Numbered from the stretch's first letter, positions 1 to 8,263 are shown. The stretch: 16,567 nt of DNA from an uncultured Oscillospiraceae bacterium (GCA_910579545.1 CAJTVI010000059.1:1-16567), one strand, 5' to 3'. A program made the numbers and translations. The notes: generated from the letters alone by a model not told the origin.

Positions 1-208
1 CTCAAGGCAACAGGACCCCTGCCCCGAAAGCCTTTCGAGACTCTCCCCCGCACCCTGCCTTAGCAGAGGGGGCCGAACCCAGACCGGTTTTGCCGCAGCA
101 CACGGGCGGGGCGACCGTCAAAAATTAAAGCCCAACGGCCGCCCTGCGGCCATTCCGCCGCCTCTTGCGGCTTTGCCTTTTTGGGCCGGCCAAAAGGGGT
201 CGCATGCA
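1..208. other. Non-coding stretch upstream of the histidine kinase
   Basis: No gene is supported here. The visible structure is a repeat-like stretch at 57-80 (separate entry), a perfect 6-bp hairpin with arms GGCCGC and GCGGCC at 137-151, and a smaller hairpin GCCGC/GCGGC at 157-171 followed by a T-rich stretch (172-182). On the minus strand the 137-151 hairpin is followed by a T-rich stretch as well, so this could be the terminator zone of a gene lying outside the window. The short open frames across this stretch have no convincing ribosome binding site. Confidence 0.5.
57..80 (-). repeat. Partial copy of the hairpin repeat found at 14409-14454
   Basis: The plus strand from 57 reads GCCTTAGCAGAGGGGGCC and then GAACCC. 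The minus strand of 14434-14460 reads the same apart from three single-base insertions: an extra T, an extra G in the GCAG-AGG junction, and an extra G in the G-run. Only one arm of the hairpin is present here. Two diverged copies about 14 kb apart, both intergenic, suggest a dispersed genomic repeat. The function is unknown. Confidence 0.5.
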
Positions 209-236
209 TTGCGTTCCGGGATTTTTCTGGTATAAT
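209..236 (+). promoter_or_regulatory. Sigma-A promoter of the hybrid histidine kinase
   Basis: A perfect -10 TATAAT lies at 231-236, preceded by the extended -10 triplet TGG (228-230). The -35 is weak (TTGCGT, 209-214, 16-nt spacer), as is common with extended -10 promoters. Transcription would start near 243, giving a leader of about 110 nt. The leader can fold: GGCCCCTGA (272-280) pairs with TCAGGGCC (288-295). Confidence 0.65.
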
Positions 237-351
237 CAAACTGGATGATTTTATCGTGTTTGCCCGCCGCCGGCCCCTGACCGCAGATCAGGGCCAAGGC
301 CCGGCCCCGCCGCGGGCCCATGGCGCACCGCCGCCGCCAAAGGAGACGTTT

Positions 352-3300
352 ATGCGCACGACCAAAAAAACCTGGCCAAAGATCCTGTACATCGGCATTT
401 TGCTGGCGGCCATCCTGACCCTGTTCCGCTGGTATTCCAGGACCAACAGCGCCCGCATTGAGGAGCAGAACCTCAGCTACGCCATGGACACGGCCGGGCA
501 GACCTCGCTGCGGATCGCCAGCGAGTTTGAAAACGCCCTTTTGCGGCTGCGCAACTACGCCTACCTGCTGGGCACCGGCCAGAGCCGGCCCGAGATCACC
601 GCCCGGCTGCTGGAGGGCATGGAGCAGAACGCTTCCTTTGACGCCATCCGCTTTACCAACGCCGAGGGGCTGAACCTTGCCTCCAACGGGCAGACCAACG
701 ACAGCCGCGACCGGCAGTATTTTGCCAGCGGCATGCGGGGCGAGAGCGGGCTGGACGTGGTGCAGTCCCGGCTGACCGGCCAGATGATGACGGTTTTTTA
801 CGCCCCCATCGAGTACGACGGCGAGATCATCGGGATGCTGCTGGGGCTGTACTTTGCCGAGGACTATCTGCGGGACATGCTGGCCACCGACTATTTTGGC
901 GAGCCGGTGGACGCCTACCTGTGCGCGGCGGACGGCACGGTGATCGCCAGCTCAGGCGGCGGGCGGCACGAGCAGCCGCTGCCCGGGCTGCTGCAGAGCG
1001 CGGGCAGCATCGACGCCGGCACCGCCGGCAGGGTGCAGGAGTTTTTTGCCGGCGGCGGCGAGGATAGTATAGGGCTGCTGTGCGAGGCGGGCCACCGGGC
1101 CGACAACCTCTGCCTTTACCGCATCCCGGGCAGCGAGTACATCCTGGCGCAGGCTTTTCCCAAAAGCATCACCCAGGCCATGGTGCAAAAGGCCAACCAC
1201 ACCGGCCTTGTTTTGCAGGCGATCCTGATCGGGCTGTCTGCCGCCTGCATCCTGATCCTGCTCATCCAGGCCCAGCGCCGCCGGGTGACGCTGGAAAAGC
1301 AGAACACCCAGTTTGGCTATGTGCTGGACGGCATCAACACCCTGTTTTCCTCCCGCTACCTCACGGTGGACCTTAACGCCAACACCTACTCCTACATGGC
1401 GGGCATCCACCCCCTCAACAGCAGCCTTGCCATGGAGGGCAGCTATGACGAGATCATCCGGGTACACACCCAGGACATCATCGGCGAGGCGGAGCAGGAG
1501 CGGTTCCGGCAGACCTTTGCGGCCGAATCGATTGCCGGCATCCTGGCCGAGCAGGACGTGTTTACCTACGAATGCCACGTTTCGCGCGGGGGCAGGGAGG
1601 ACTGGGAGAACCTGATCGCGGTCTGCCTGCGGCGGGAAAACGGCCGGGCGGCCCTGATCCTCTATGTGCGGCAGAACATCACCCAGAAAAAGCTGCGGCA
1701 GCAGCAGGACCAAAAGGCCATGTCGGTGATGAACCGCAAGGAGCGGCAGTACCGCATCGCGGTTGCCTCCGCCGCCTTCTGCACCTTTGAGTTCAACCTC
1801 TCCCGCGACCTTGTGGAGCAGGACGTTGTATGCACGGCGGACGGGCGGACCGTCTCGCTGCTGAAGGCGGTGGGCCTCAGCGCCCCCTGCCCCTTTTCGG
1901 CCTGCCAAAAAAAGTGGGACGGGTTTGTGATGGAGGAATCGCTGGCGGATTACCGCGCGGCGTCCGACCCCGCCCGGCTGCGCCAGCGCTTTGAGCAGGG
2001 CGAGCGGGAGGTCAACCTGGACTGCTGGGGCCGCGCCGGCAGCGAGCCGCCCCGCTGTGTGCGCCTTTCGTTTATCATGACCCGGGAGGACGGCGGCGGG
2101 GACATTATGGTCATGGCGGTCTGCAAGGACATCACCGCCCAGGTGCAAAAGCAGCGCCAGCAGACCCGGGCTTTGCAGGACGCTTTGATGCAGGCGCAGC
2201 ACGCCAACAGCGCCAAAACCACCTTTTTGTCCAACATGTCCCACGACATCCGCACCCCCATGAACGCCATCATCGGCTTTACCTCGCTGGCGGTGAGCCG
2301 CATCGACAACCGGGAGCAGGTGCTGGACTGCCTGCGCAAGGTGCTCTCATCCAGCAACCACCTTTTGAGCCTGATCAATGACATCCTGGACATGAGCCGC
2401 ATCGAGAGCGGCAAGATCCAGATCAAGGAGCAGGAGTGCAACCTCTCGAAGCTCACCCACAACCTGGTCAACATCATCCAGCCCCAGGTAAAGGCCAAGC
2501 AGCTGGAACTGTTTATCGACACCTTCAACGTAAAAAACGAGGACGTGATCGCCGATTCGCTCAAGCTCAGCCAGATCTGCATCAACCTTTTGAGCAACGC
2601 GGTCAAGTACACCCCCGCGGGCGGCTCGGTGAGCTTCTGCATCCGCCAGCAGCCGGCCTTCCGCCGGGGCCGCGGCGACTATGTGTTTGTGGTAAAGGAC
2701 AACGGCATCGGCATGTCGCCCGAGTTTGTGGAGCACATCTTTGAGCCGTTTGAGCGGGAGGCCAGCACCACCAAAACCGGCATCCAGGGCACCGGGCTGG
2801 GCATGGCCATCACCAAAAACATCGTGGACATGATGGGCGGCAGCATCCGCGTGCAGAGCGAAAAGGGCAAGGGCAGCGAATTTTGCGTAGAACTGAGCCT
2901 TAAGCTGCAGGACGTGCAGAAAAACGACGCCGAAATCGGGGAACTGCGGGGCCTGCGCGCCCTGGTGGTGGACGACGACCGCGGCAGCTGCGAGAGCGTG
3001 ACCGACATGCTGGGGCAGATCGGGATGCGCCCGGAGTGGACCACCTCCGGCAGGGAGGCGGTCAGCCGGGCCAGGAATGCCCACAGCGAGGGCGACCCCT
3101 ACAACACCTATATCTTAGACTGGCAGATGCCCGAGCAGAGCGGCATCGAGACCTGCCGGGCCATCCGGGCCGCCATTGGCGGGGATACGCCCATCATCAT
3201 CCTCACCGCCTACGACTGGACCGACATCGAGGAGGAGGCCCAAAAGGCGGGGGGCACCGCCTTTTGCGCAAAGCCGCTCTTCCTGTCCGACCTGAAGGCC

Positions 3301-3750
3301 GCCCTGCTCACGGCCCACAAGCTGGCACAGCCGCAAAAGGGCAGGTCCGCCTGGACCCAGGCGGATTTTAGCGGCAAGCGCATCCTGCTGGTGGAGGACA
3401 ACGAGCTGAACCGGGAGATCGCGGAGACGATCCTGGCCGAGAGCGGCTTTGTGGTGGAGGCCGCGCCGGACGGCACCGACGCGGTGGATATGGTGAGCCG
3501 TGCGCCGGAGGGGCACTACGATGCCATTTTGATGGACGTGCAGATGCCGGTGATGGACGGCTACGAGGCCACCCGCACCATCCGGGCGCTGCCCCGGCAG
3601 GACGTCAAGACCCTGCCCATCATCGCCATGACCGCCAACGCCATGGACGAGGACAAGGAAAACGCCCTTAAAAGCGGCATGAACGCCCACATCGCAAAGC
3701 CGCTGAACATCGACCTGTTCCTGAGTATCCTGGGCAAATACCTGCACTGA
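352..3750 (+). CDS. Orphan hybrid sensor histidine kinase with two receiver domains
   Basis: This 1132-residue membrane kinase should sense an external signal and pass phosphate to its own receivers. Start chosen at 352 because AGGAG lies 8 nt upstream and the promoter at 231-236 excludes earlier starts. Layout: membrane helix (about 11-27); outer region (28-284) with a dCache-like pattern, for example YFASGMRGESG near 123; second helix (285-305); PAS-like regions (about 322-447 and 467-596); HisKA with SHDIRTPMN and phospho-acceptor His631; ATPase domain with N-box Asn749, G1 DNGIG (783-787) and G2 GTGLG (813-817). Receiver 1 has D875/D876, D923, T952 and K974; receiver 2 has E1015/D1016, D1062, T1094 and K1116, so both look functional. 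There is no HPt domain and no response-regulator gene nearby, so the output partner is elsewhere. The ligand cannot be read from the sequence. It is convergent with lysS. Confidence 0.93.
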   Translation: MRTTKKTWPKILYIGILLAAILTLFRWYSRTNSARIEEQNLSYAMDTAGQTSLRIASEFENALLRLRNYAYLLGTGQSRPEITARLLEGMEQNASFDAIRFTNAEGLNLASNGQTNDSRDRQYFASGMRGESGLDVVQSRLTGQMMTVFYAPIEYDGEIIGMLLGLYFAEDYLRDMLATDYFGEPVDAYLCAADGTVIASSGGGRHEQPLPGLLQSAGSIDAGTAGRVQEFFAGGGEDSIGLLCEAGHRADNLCLYRIPGSEYILAQAFPKSITQAMVQKANHTGLVLQAILIGLSAACILILLIQAQRRRVTLEKQNTQFGYVLDGINTLFSSRYLTVDLNANTYSYMAGIHPLNSSLAMEGSYDEIIRVHTQDIIGEAEQERFRQTFAAESIAGILAEQDVFTYECHVSRGGREDWENLIAVCLRRENGRAALILYVRQNITQKKLRQQQDQKAMSVMNRKERQYRIAVASAAFCTFEFNLSRDLVEQDVVCTADGRTVSLLKAVGLSAPCPFSACQKKWDGFVMEESLADYRAASDPARLRQRFEQGEREVNLDCWGRAGSEPPRCVRLSFIMTREDGGGDIMVMAVCKDITAQVQKQRQQTRALQDALMQAQHANSAKTTFLSNMSHDIRTPMNAIIGFTSLAVSRIDNREQVLDCLRKVLSSSNHLLSLINDILDMSRIESGKIQIKEQECNLSKLTHNLVNIIQPQVKAKQLELFIDTFNVKNEDVIADSLKLSQICINLLSNAVKYTPAGGSVSFCIRQQPAFRRGRGDYVFVVKDNGIGMSPEFVEHIFEPFEREASTTKTGIQGTGLGMAITKNIVDMMGGSIRVQSEKGKGSEFCVELSLKLQDVQKNDAEIGELRGLRALVVDDDRGSCESVTDMLGQIGMRPEWTTSGREAVSRARNAHSEGDPYNTYILDWQMPEQSGIETCRAIRAAIGGDTPIIILTAYDWTDIEEEAQKAGGTAFCAKPLFLSDLKAALLTAHKLAQPQKGRSAWTQADFSGKRILLVEDNELNREIAETILAESGFVVEAAPDGTDAVDMVSRAPEGHYDAILMDVQMPVMDGYEATRTIRALPRQDVKTLPIIAMTANAMDEDKENALKSGMNAHIAKPLNIDLFLSILGKYLH

Positions 3751-3806
3751 GCCAAACGCGGGGCGGCGGCCGCGCCGCGCCGGAAAGCGGCGGCCGGCAC
3801 AGCCCA

Positions 3807-3842
3807 AAAGAGGGACGGCCTTTGAACAGGCCGTCCCTCTTT
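3807..3842. terminator. Bidirectional terminator between the kinase gene and lysS
   Basis: A perfect 15-bp stem (3807-3821 with 3828-3842; arms AAAGAGGGACGGCCT and AGGCCGTCCCTCTTT) closes a 6-nt loop. The arms begin and end in A and T runs, so the hairpin can end transcription of the plus-strand kinase gene and of minus-strand lysS, which converge here. Confidence 0.9.
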
Positions 3843-3892
3843 GCTGTTTCGGTTTTACAAAGCGCCCGGCCGCGGGCTTTGGGCGCGCGGCT

Positions 3893-5428
3893 TTACTCGA
3901 TCGGCTTCATGGTCGGGAAGAGCAGCACGTCCCGGATCGAGGCCGAGTCGGTGAGCAGCATGACCAGCCGGTCCACCCCAAAGCCCAGCCCGCCGGTGGG
4001 GGGCAGGCCGTACTCGAGGGCGGTGATATAGTCGTAATCCACCTGGGCGCGGCAGGCCGGGTCGGCCGCCTTGCGCCCGGCCACCTGGCGCTCGAACCGG
4101 CCCTTCTGGTCGATGGGGTCGTTCAGCTCGCTGAAGGCGTTGCCGAACTCGGTGGCGTTGATGAAGTACTCGAACCGCTCGGTAAAGGCGGGATCGTCCG
4201 GCTTGCGCTTGGCCAGCGGGCTGATCTCGACCGGGTAATCGTAGATAAAGGTGGGCTGGATGAGCTTTTCCTCCACAAAGGCGTCGAAAAACTCGGCCAG
4301 GATCGCCCCCTTGCTGGGCTGGTCGGGCAGGGGGACGTGGTGCTGCTTTGCCAGCGCGATGGCCTCCTCGTCCGTGCCCACGGCGGCAAAATCCACCCCG
4401 GAGTACCTTTTGACCGCCTCGATCATGGTCATCCGCTCCCAGTGGGAGAGGTCGATGGGCTGGCCCTGGTAGGTGATCTGCAGGCTGCCGCAGACCTTTT
4501 GGGCCACCGTTTTCATCATCTCTTCCACTAAGTCCATCATGCCGTGGTAATCGGTAAAGGCCTGGTAGACCTCGATGGTGGTAAACTCGGGGTTGTGCTT
4601 GGTGTCCATGCCCTCGTTGCGGAAGATGCGGCCCACCTCGTACACCCGGTCCATGCCGCCCACCACCAGCCGCTTGAGGTAGAGCTCGGTCTCGATGCGC
4701 AGCACCATGTCCATGTCCAGGGTGTTGTGGTGGGTGAGGAAGGGCCGGGCCGCCGCCCCGATCTCAAAGGGGGTCAGGATGGGGGTGTCCACCTCCAAAA
4801 AGCCCTTGCCGTCCAGATAGCGGCGCAGTTCGGTGATGATCTGGCTGCGCTTGATAAAGGTGTTTTTGACCTCCGGGTTCACGATCAGGTCCACATACCG
4901 CTGGCGGTAGCGCAGGTCCTGGTCCTTGAGGCCGTGGAACTTTTCGGGCAGGGGCAAAAGGCTCTTGGAGAGCAGCACCACCTCGCTGCAAAAGACGCTG
5001 ATCTCCCCCATCTTGGTGCGGAATACCTCGCCCCGCACCCCGATCACGTCCCCGATATCCATCTTTTTAAAGGCGGCGTAGGGCTCGTCCCCCACCGAAT
5101 CCCGGCGGATGTAAAGCTGGATGTCGCCGGTGGCGTCCCGCAGGTCGGCAAAGCTGGCCTTGCCCATCACCCGCTTGCTCATCATCCGGCCGGCCATGCA
5201 TACGGTATGGCCGGTTTTTTCCTCCGGCTGGATCGCCTCATACTGCTGCTTGATGGGCACGGCAAAGCTGTCCTGCGGGTAGCTGGTAATGGCGTAGGGG
5301 TTGCTGCCGGCCTCCTGCAGGGTCTTGAGCTTCTCCCGCCGGATGGCCACCAGCTCGTTGTAGGCCTTTTCGGTCAGCTCGGGCTGGTCCGCTGCGCCGG
5401 CCGGGGCGTTTACATGGTCCTGCTGCAT
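3893..5428 (-). CDS. lysS: Lysine--tRNA ligase (class II)
   Basis: Cytoplasmic lysyl-tRNA synthetase, which charges tRNA-Lys with lysine using ATP. It is 511 residues long, slightly above the usual 490-505. The N-terminal OB-fold anticodon-binding domain spans about 75-155 (core VCMAGRMMSKRVMGKASFADL). The class II catalytic core follows: motif 1 around 196-218 (ITELRRYLDGKGFLEVDTPIL), motif 2 around 262-288 (VYEVGRIFRNEGMDTKHNPEF), and motif 3 near 474-493 (GLPPTGGLGFGVDRL). The protein ends in the typical RDVLLFPTMKP. A GGAG ribosome binding site sits 9 nt before the ATG. It lies 62 nt downstream of greA with no T-tailed terminator between, so the two probably share the greA promoter. The gap holds a GC-rich dyad (GGCCGG 5452-5457 with CCGGCC 5482-5487); no T-box is seen. 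Confidence 0.97.
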   Translation of the reverse strand: MQQDHVNAPAGAADQPELTEKAYNELVAIRREKLKTLQEAGSNPYAITSYPQDSFAVPIKQQYEAIQPEEKTGHTVCMAGRMMSKRVMGKASFADLRDATGDIQLYIRRDSVGDEPYAAFKKMDIGDVIGVRGEVFRTKMGEISVFCSEVVLLSKSLLPLPEKFHGLKDQDLRYRQRYVDLIVNPEVKNTFIKRSQIITELRRYLDGKGFLEVDTPILTPFEIGAAARPFLTHHNTLDMDMVLRIETELYLKRLVVGGMDRVYEVGRIFRNEGMDTKHNPEFTTIEVYQAFTDYHGMMDLVEEMMKTVAQKVCGSLQITYQGQPIDLSHWERMTMIEAVKRYSGVDFAAVGTDEEAIALAKQHHVPLPDQPSKGAILAEFFDAFVEEKLIQPTFIYDYPVEISPLAKRKPDDPAFTERFEYFINATEFGNAFSELNDPIDQKGRFERQVAGRKAADPACRAQVDYDYITALEYGLPPTGGLGFGVDRLVMLLTDSASIRDVLLFPTMKPIE

Positions 5429-5490
5429 GGTTTTTTACTCCTTTTTTGGCTGGCCGGGGCGGCGCTTTGGGCCGCTGCCCGCCGGCCGTC

Positions 5491-5979
5491 TTACAGGCTG
5501 GCGCGGCTGATGGCCAGCACCTTGTATTCCACCGTTTTGCCGTTGGGCAGGGTGATCTCGGCGGTCTGGCCCGCCTTTTTGCCCAGCAGCCCCTTGCCCA
5601 CCGGGCTTTCGTCGCTGATCTTGCCGTTGAGGGGGTCGGCCTCGGTGCTGCCGGTGATGTCGTACTCCACCAGGCTGCCGTCGGCGCTCTCGATCTGCAC
5701 ATGGGTGCCCACGCTGACCTCCTCAAAGGTCAGCTCGTCCCCATCGATGATGCGCACGTTTTTGAGCATGCCCTCTAACTGGGCGATCCGGCTCTCGATA
5801 AAGGCCTGCTCGTTTTTGGCCTCGTCGTACTCGCTGTTTTCAGACAGGTCGCCAAAGCCGCGGGCGGTTTTGATCTTTTCGGCAACCTCCTTGCGGCGCA
5901 CGGTTTTCAGCTGCTCCAGCTCGTCCTCCAGCGCCTTGAGCCCGGCGCGCGTGATCACAACTTCTTTGGTATTCATCAT
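5491..5979 (-). CDS. greA: Transcription elongation factor GreA
   Basis: GreA enters the RNA polymerase secondary channel and stimulates cleavage of backtracked RNA. The protein has 162 residues; the family is usually about 158. The N-terminal coiled coil (about 12-78) carries the tip motif GDLSENSEY with the acidic residues D44 and E47 that coordinate catalytic magnesium. The C-terminal FKBP-like domain ends with the typical stretch SPVGKGLLGKKAGQ and NGKTVEYKVL. The start has two adjacent ATG codons; GGGAG lies 7 nt before the first (5979), which I chose. The second would give 161 residues. It is first in a greA-lysS operon, an arrangement common in Firmicutes, with a consensus promoter at 6038-6066. 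Confidence 0.96.
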   Translation of the reverse strand: MMNTKEVVITRAGLKALEDELEQLKTVRRKEVAEKIKTARGFGDLSENSEYDEAKNEQAFIESRIAQLEGMLKNVRIIDGDELTFEEVSVGTHVQIESADGSLVEYDITGSTEADPLNGKISDESPVGKGLLGKKAGQTAEITLPNGKTVEYKVLAISRASL

Positions 5980-6003
5980 TGATAATCTCCCTTTTTGCAC
6001 GGC

Positions 6004-6020
6004 CGGCGCGCTGCGCGCCG
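6004..6020 (-). other. Leader hairpin of greA mRNA
   Basis: CGGCGCGC (6004-6011) and GCGCGCCG (6013-6020) form a perfect dyad between the predicted greA transcription start (about 6031) and its ribosome binding site. No U-tract follows, so this is not a simple terminator. It could stabilise the mRNA or affect translation. Confidence 0.5.
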
Positions 6021-6037
6021 CCCGCTCAATTCTGTAC

Positions 6038-6066
6038 ATTATACCGGATAGCCCCGCCGCTGTCAA
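6038..6066 (-). promoter_or_regulatory. Consensus sigma-A promoter of greA-lysS
   Basis: On the minus strand TTGACA (6066-6061), a 17-nt spacer and TATAAT (6043-6038) match the sigma-A consensus at all 12 positions. Transcription would begin near 6031, about 50 nt before greA. A TGTACA palindrome begins within the -10 and runs just past it. Confidence 0.92.
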
Positions 6067-6070
6067 CCAA

Positions 6071-6132
6071 AAACCGCAGGGCCCAAACAAGGCCCAGAGA
6101 CAAAGCAGGCTTTGCCTCTGGGCGTTTGGGCC
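6071..6132 (-). terminator. Terminator of the EF-G paralogue gene
   Basis: A long inverted repeat pairs 6080-6106 with 6109-6132: GGCCCAAAC with GTTTGGGCC on the outside, CCCAGAG with CTCTGGG, and CAAAGC with GCTTTG inside, with a 3-nt bulge (6089-6091). On the minus strand it is followed after a few bases by five T (6075-6071). It lies about 50 nt past the stop of the EF-G paralogue. The -35 of greA begins only 4 nt after the T run. Confidence 0.85.
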
Positions 6133-6181
6133 GGGGCGGGGCCCCGGGCTTGTGATTCAGTTTATGCGCGGGGCGGCGGGG

Positions 6182-8263
6182 TTATTCCTCGTCCTCGGCG
6201 CCGTTGCCCAGCTTCTTGGCCTCCTCGATGACCTTGCCCTCCAGCATCGAGGGCAGCGGCTCGTAGCGGGTAAACTCAAAGGTAAACCAGCCGCGGCCCT
6301 GGGTGAGCTGCCGCATAAAGGTGGTAAAGTCCTGCATTTCGGCCATGGGCACCTCGGCCTCCACCATCTGCTGGCCGTCCTCGTCCGGGTGCATGCCCAG
6401 CACCCGGCCGCGCCGCTTGGTCACGTCGCCCATGATGTCGCCGGTGTTGGCGCTGGGCACATGGGCGCGCAGGGTGCCCACCGGCTCCAGCAGCACCGGG
6501 CCGGCCCCGGGCAGGGCCGCCTTGTAGGCCAGCTTTGCGGCCATGATAAAGGCCATTTCGCTGGAGTCTACCGGGTGGTAGCTGCCGTCCAGCAGGGTGG
6601 CCTTGAGGCCCACCATGGGGTAGCCGGCCAGTACGCCGTGCTGGCTGGCCTGGCGCAGGCCCTTTTCCACCGCGGGGAAGTAGTTTTTGGGCACGCTGCC
6701 GCCAAACACCTTCTCCTCAAACACCAGTTCCTCGCTGTCGCAGGGCTCAAACTCGACCCAGACGTCGCCAAACTGGCCGTGGCCGCCGGTCTGCTTTTTG
6801 TGCCGGCCCTGTGCCTTGGACTTTTTGCGGATCGACTCGCGGTAGGCCACCCGGGGCGGGGTGAGGGTGATCTCGACCCCAAACTTGGCCTTGAGCTTGG
6901 CAACCACCACGTCCAGATGCTGCTCGCCCAGGCCGCTGAGCACCTGCTGGGCAGTCTCGCCGTCCACCCGGTAGCCGATGGTGGGATCCTCCTCCATCAG
7001 GCGGGCCAGGGCGGTGCCGATCTTGCCCTCGTCCCCCTTTTTGGCCACCTTGACCGCCATCGAGAGGGTGGGGGTGGGGAAGCTGGGGGCGGGCAGGGCC
7101 GCCACACGGGCGGGGTCACACAATGTATCGCCGGTTTTGGCGTTGGGCAGCTTGGTGATGGCGCCGATGTCCCCCGCGCCGATCTCGGCCGCGTCGGTCT
7201 GCTTTTTGCCGCGCAGGTAGAGCAGCTTGCCCATCCGCTCGGCCTCGCCGGTGCGGGCGTTGACCAGCGCGCTCTGCCCGGTGAGCTTGCCGCTGACCAC
7301 CTTGACATAGCTCAGCTTGCCCACAAAGGGGTCGGCGACGGTCTTGAACACATAGGCGGCCAGCGGGGCGGCGGCGTCGCAGCTCAGCTCGACCTCGGCG
7401 CCGTCCTTGCCCATGGCGGCCACCGGGCCGGCCGCGGCCGGGCTGGGCAGCAGCTCCTTCATATTAAAGAGCAGCATATCCATGGCCTGCAGGTTGATGG
7501 CGCTGCCGCAGAACACCGGGGTGATGACCCCCTTGTTGACCCCATTGCGCATGCCCTCCACGATCTCCTCGGTGGTAAAGGGCTCGCCCTCAAAGAACTT
7601 TTCCATCAAAGCGTCGTCGGTCTCGGCCACCGCCTCGCTCATGGCCTCCACCAGGCCGTCCAGCCGGTGGCCCATCTCGGGCAGCTCGATCTGCACCTGC
7701 TTGCCGCCCTCGTACCGGAAGGCCTTCTGGCTGAACAGGTTGACATAGGCGGTGGTGCCGTCGTCCAGCTTGACCGGGGCCACGCAGGGGCAGACGCTGG
7801 GGCCGAACTCGGTTTTAAGGTCCTCAAAGATCTTGTAGAAGTTGGCGTTTTCCAGGTCCATCTTGGTCACAAAGATCATCCGGCTTTTGCCCTGCTTTTC
7901 GGCCAGCTTGTAGGCCTTTTCGGCCCCCACCGACACGCCCGAGCGGCCGGACACGCAGATGAGCACGCTCTCGGCGGCGGACATGCCCTCGTAAAGGCCC
8001 AGCTCAAAGTCGAACAGGCCGGGCACGTCGATCAGGTTCAGCTTGACCCCATCGTACTCCACCGGGGCCAGCGCGGTGGACAGGGAGGCGCGGCGCTTGG
8101 TCTCCTCGGGATCGAAATCGCAGACGGTGCCGCCGTCCTCGGTGCGGCCCATCCGCTCGATGGCGCCGGTTTTGTAGAGCAGCGCCTCCACAAGGGTGGT
8201 CTTGCCGCAGCCCGCGTGGCCGGCAACAAGGACGTTGCGGATCTTGGTATTGTCGTAGTTCAT
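6182..8263 (-). CDS. EF-G-like translation GTPase (EF-G paralogue)
   Basis: This 693-residue protein has the EF-G layout: GTP-binding domain (about 8-275), domain II (about 295-385), domain III (about 398-470), domain IV starting near KKQTGGHGQFGDVWVEF (489-505), and domain V (about 590-675). The P-loop AGHAGCGKTT (14-23) is intact. Switch II reads DVPGL (79-83) where EF-G has DTPGH, so the catalytic histidine is leucine. The G4 motif reads TKMD (133-136) instead of NKxD, and the switch I RGITI-type motif is not recognisable (KRRASL, 56-61). It therefore belongs with the EF-G paralogues of Clostridia, not the main EF-G, which normally sits in the rpsL-rpsG-tuf operon. It may help translocation, recycling or recovery under special conditions; the role is inferred. 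AGAGG lies 8 nt before the ATG. It has its own promoter (8332-8359). Confidence 0.88.
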   Translation of the reverse strand: MNYDNTKIRNVLVAGHAGCGKTTLVEALLYKTGAIERMGRTEDGGTVCDFDPEETKRRASLSTALAPVEYDGVKLNLIDVPGLFDFELGLYEGMSAAESVLICVSGRSGVSVGAEKAYKLAEKQGKSRMIFVTKMDLENANFYKIFEDLKTEFGPSVCPCVAPVKLDDGTTAYVNLFSQKAFRYEGGKQVQIELPEMGHRLDGLVEAMSEAVAETDDALMEKFFEGEPFTTEEIVEGMRNGVNKGVITPVFCGSAINLQAMDMLLFNMKELLPSPAAAGPVAAMGKDGAEVELSCDAAAPLAAYVFKTVADPFVGKLSYVKVVSGKLTGQSALVNARTGEAERMGKLLYLRGKKQTDAAEIGAGDIGAITKLPNAKTGDTLCDPARVAALPAPSFPTPTLSMAVKVAKKGDEGKIGTALARLMEEDPTIGYRVDGETAQQVLSGLGEQHLDVVVAKLKAKFGVEITLTPPRVAYRESIRKKSKAQGRHKKQTGGHGQFGDVWVEFEPCDSEELVFEEKVFGGSVPKNYFPAVEKGLRQASQHGVLAGYPMVGLKATLLDGSYHPVDSSEMAFIMAAKLAYKAALPGAGPVLLEPVGTLRAHVPSANTGDIMGDVTKRRGRVLGMHPDEDGQQMVEAEVPMAEMQDFTTFMRQLTQGRGWFTFEFTRYEPLPSMLEGKVIEEAKKLGNGAEDEE

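Noticed and set aside
1..180. A tRNA or other structured RNA at the left edge
   Set aside because: The GTTCG-like and hairpin elements do not assemble into a cloverleaf, and no CCA-type acceptor stem was found.
181..351. A longer kinase N-terminus beginning at 181
   Set aside because: A good extended -10 promoter lies at 228-236, inside the extension, and the ATG at 352 has AGGAG and is followed by a typical membrane anchor.
952..2244. A minus-strand open frame of 430 codons inside the kinase gene
   Set aside because: It is an antisense artefact; the plus-strand frame encodes recognisable kinase domains throughout.
5429..5490. A T-box or lysine riboswitch ahead of lysS
   Set aside because: The gap is only 62 nt and contains just one GC-rich dyad, with no T-box sequence and no room for a lysine riboswitch.
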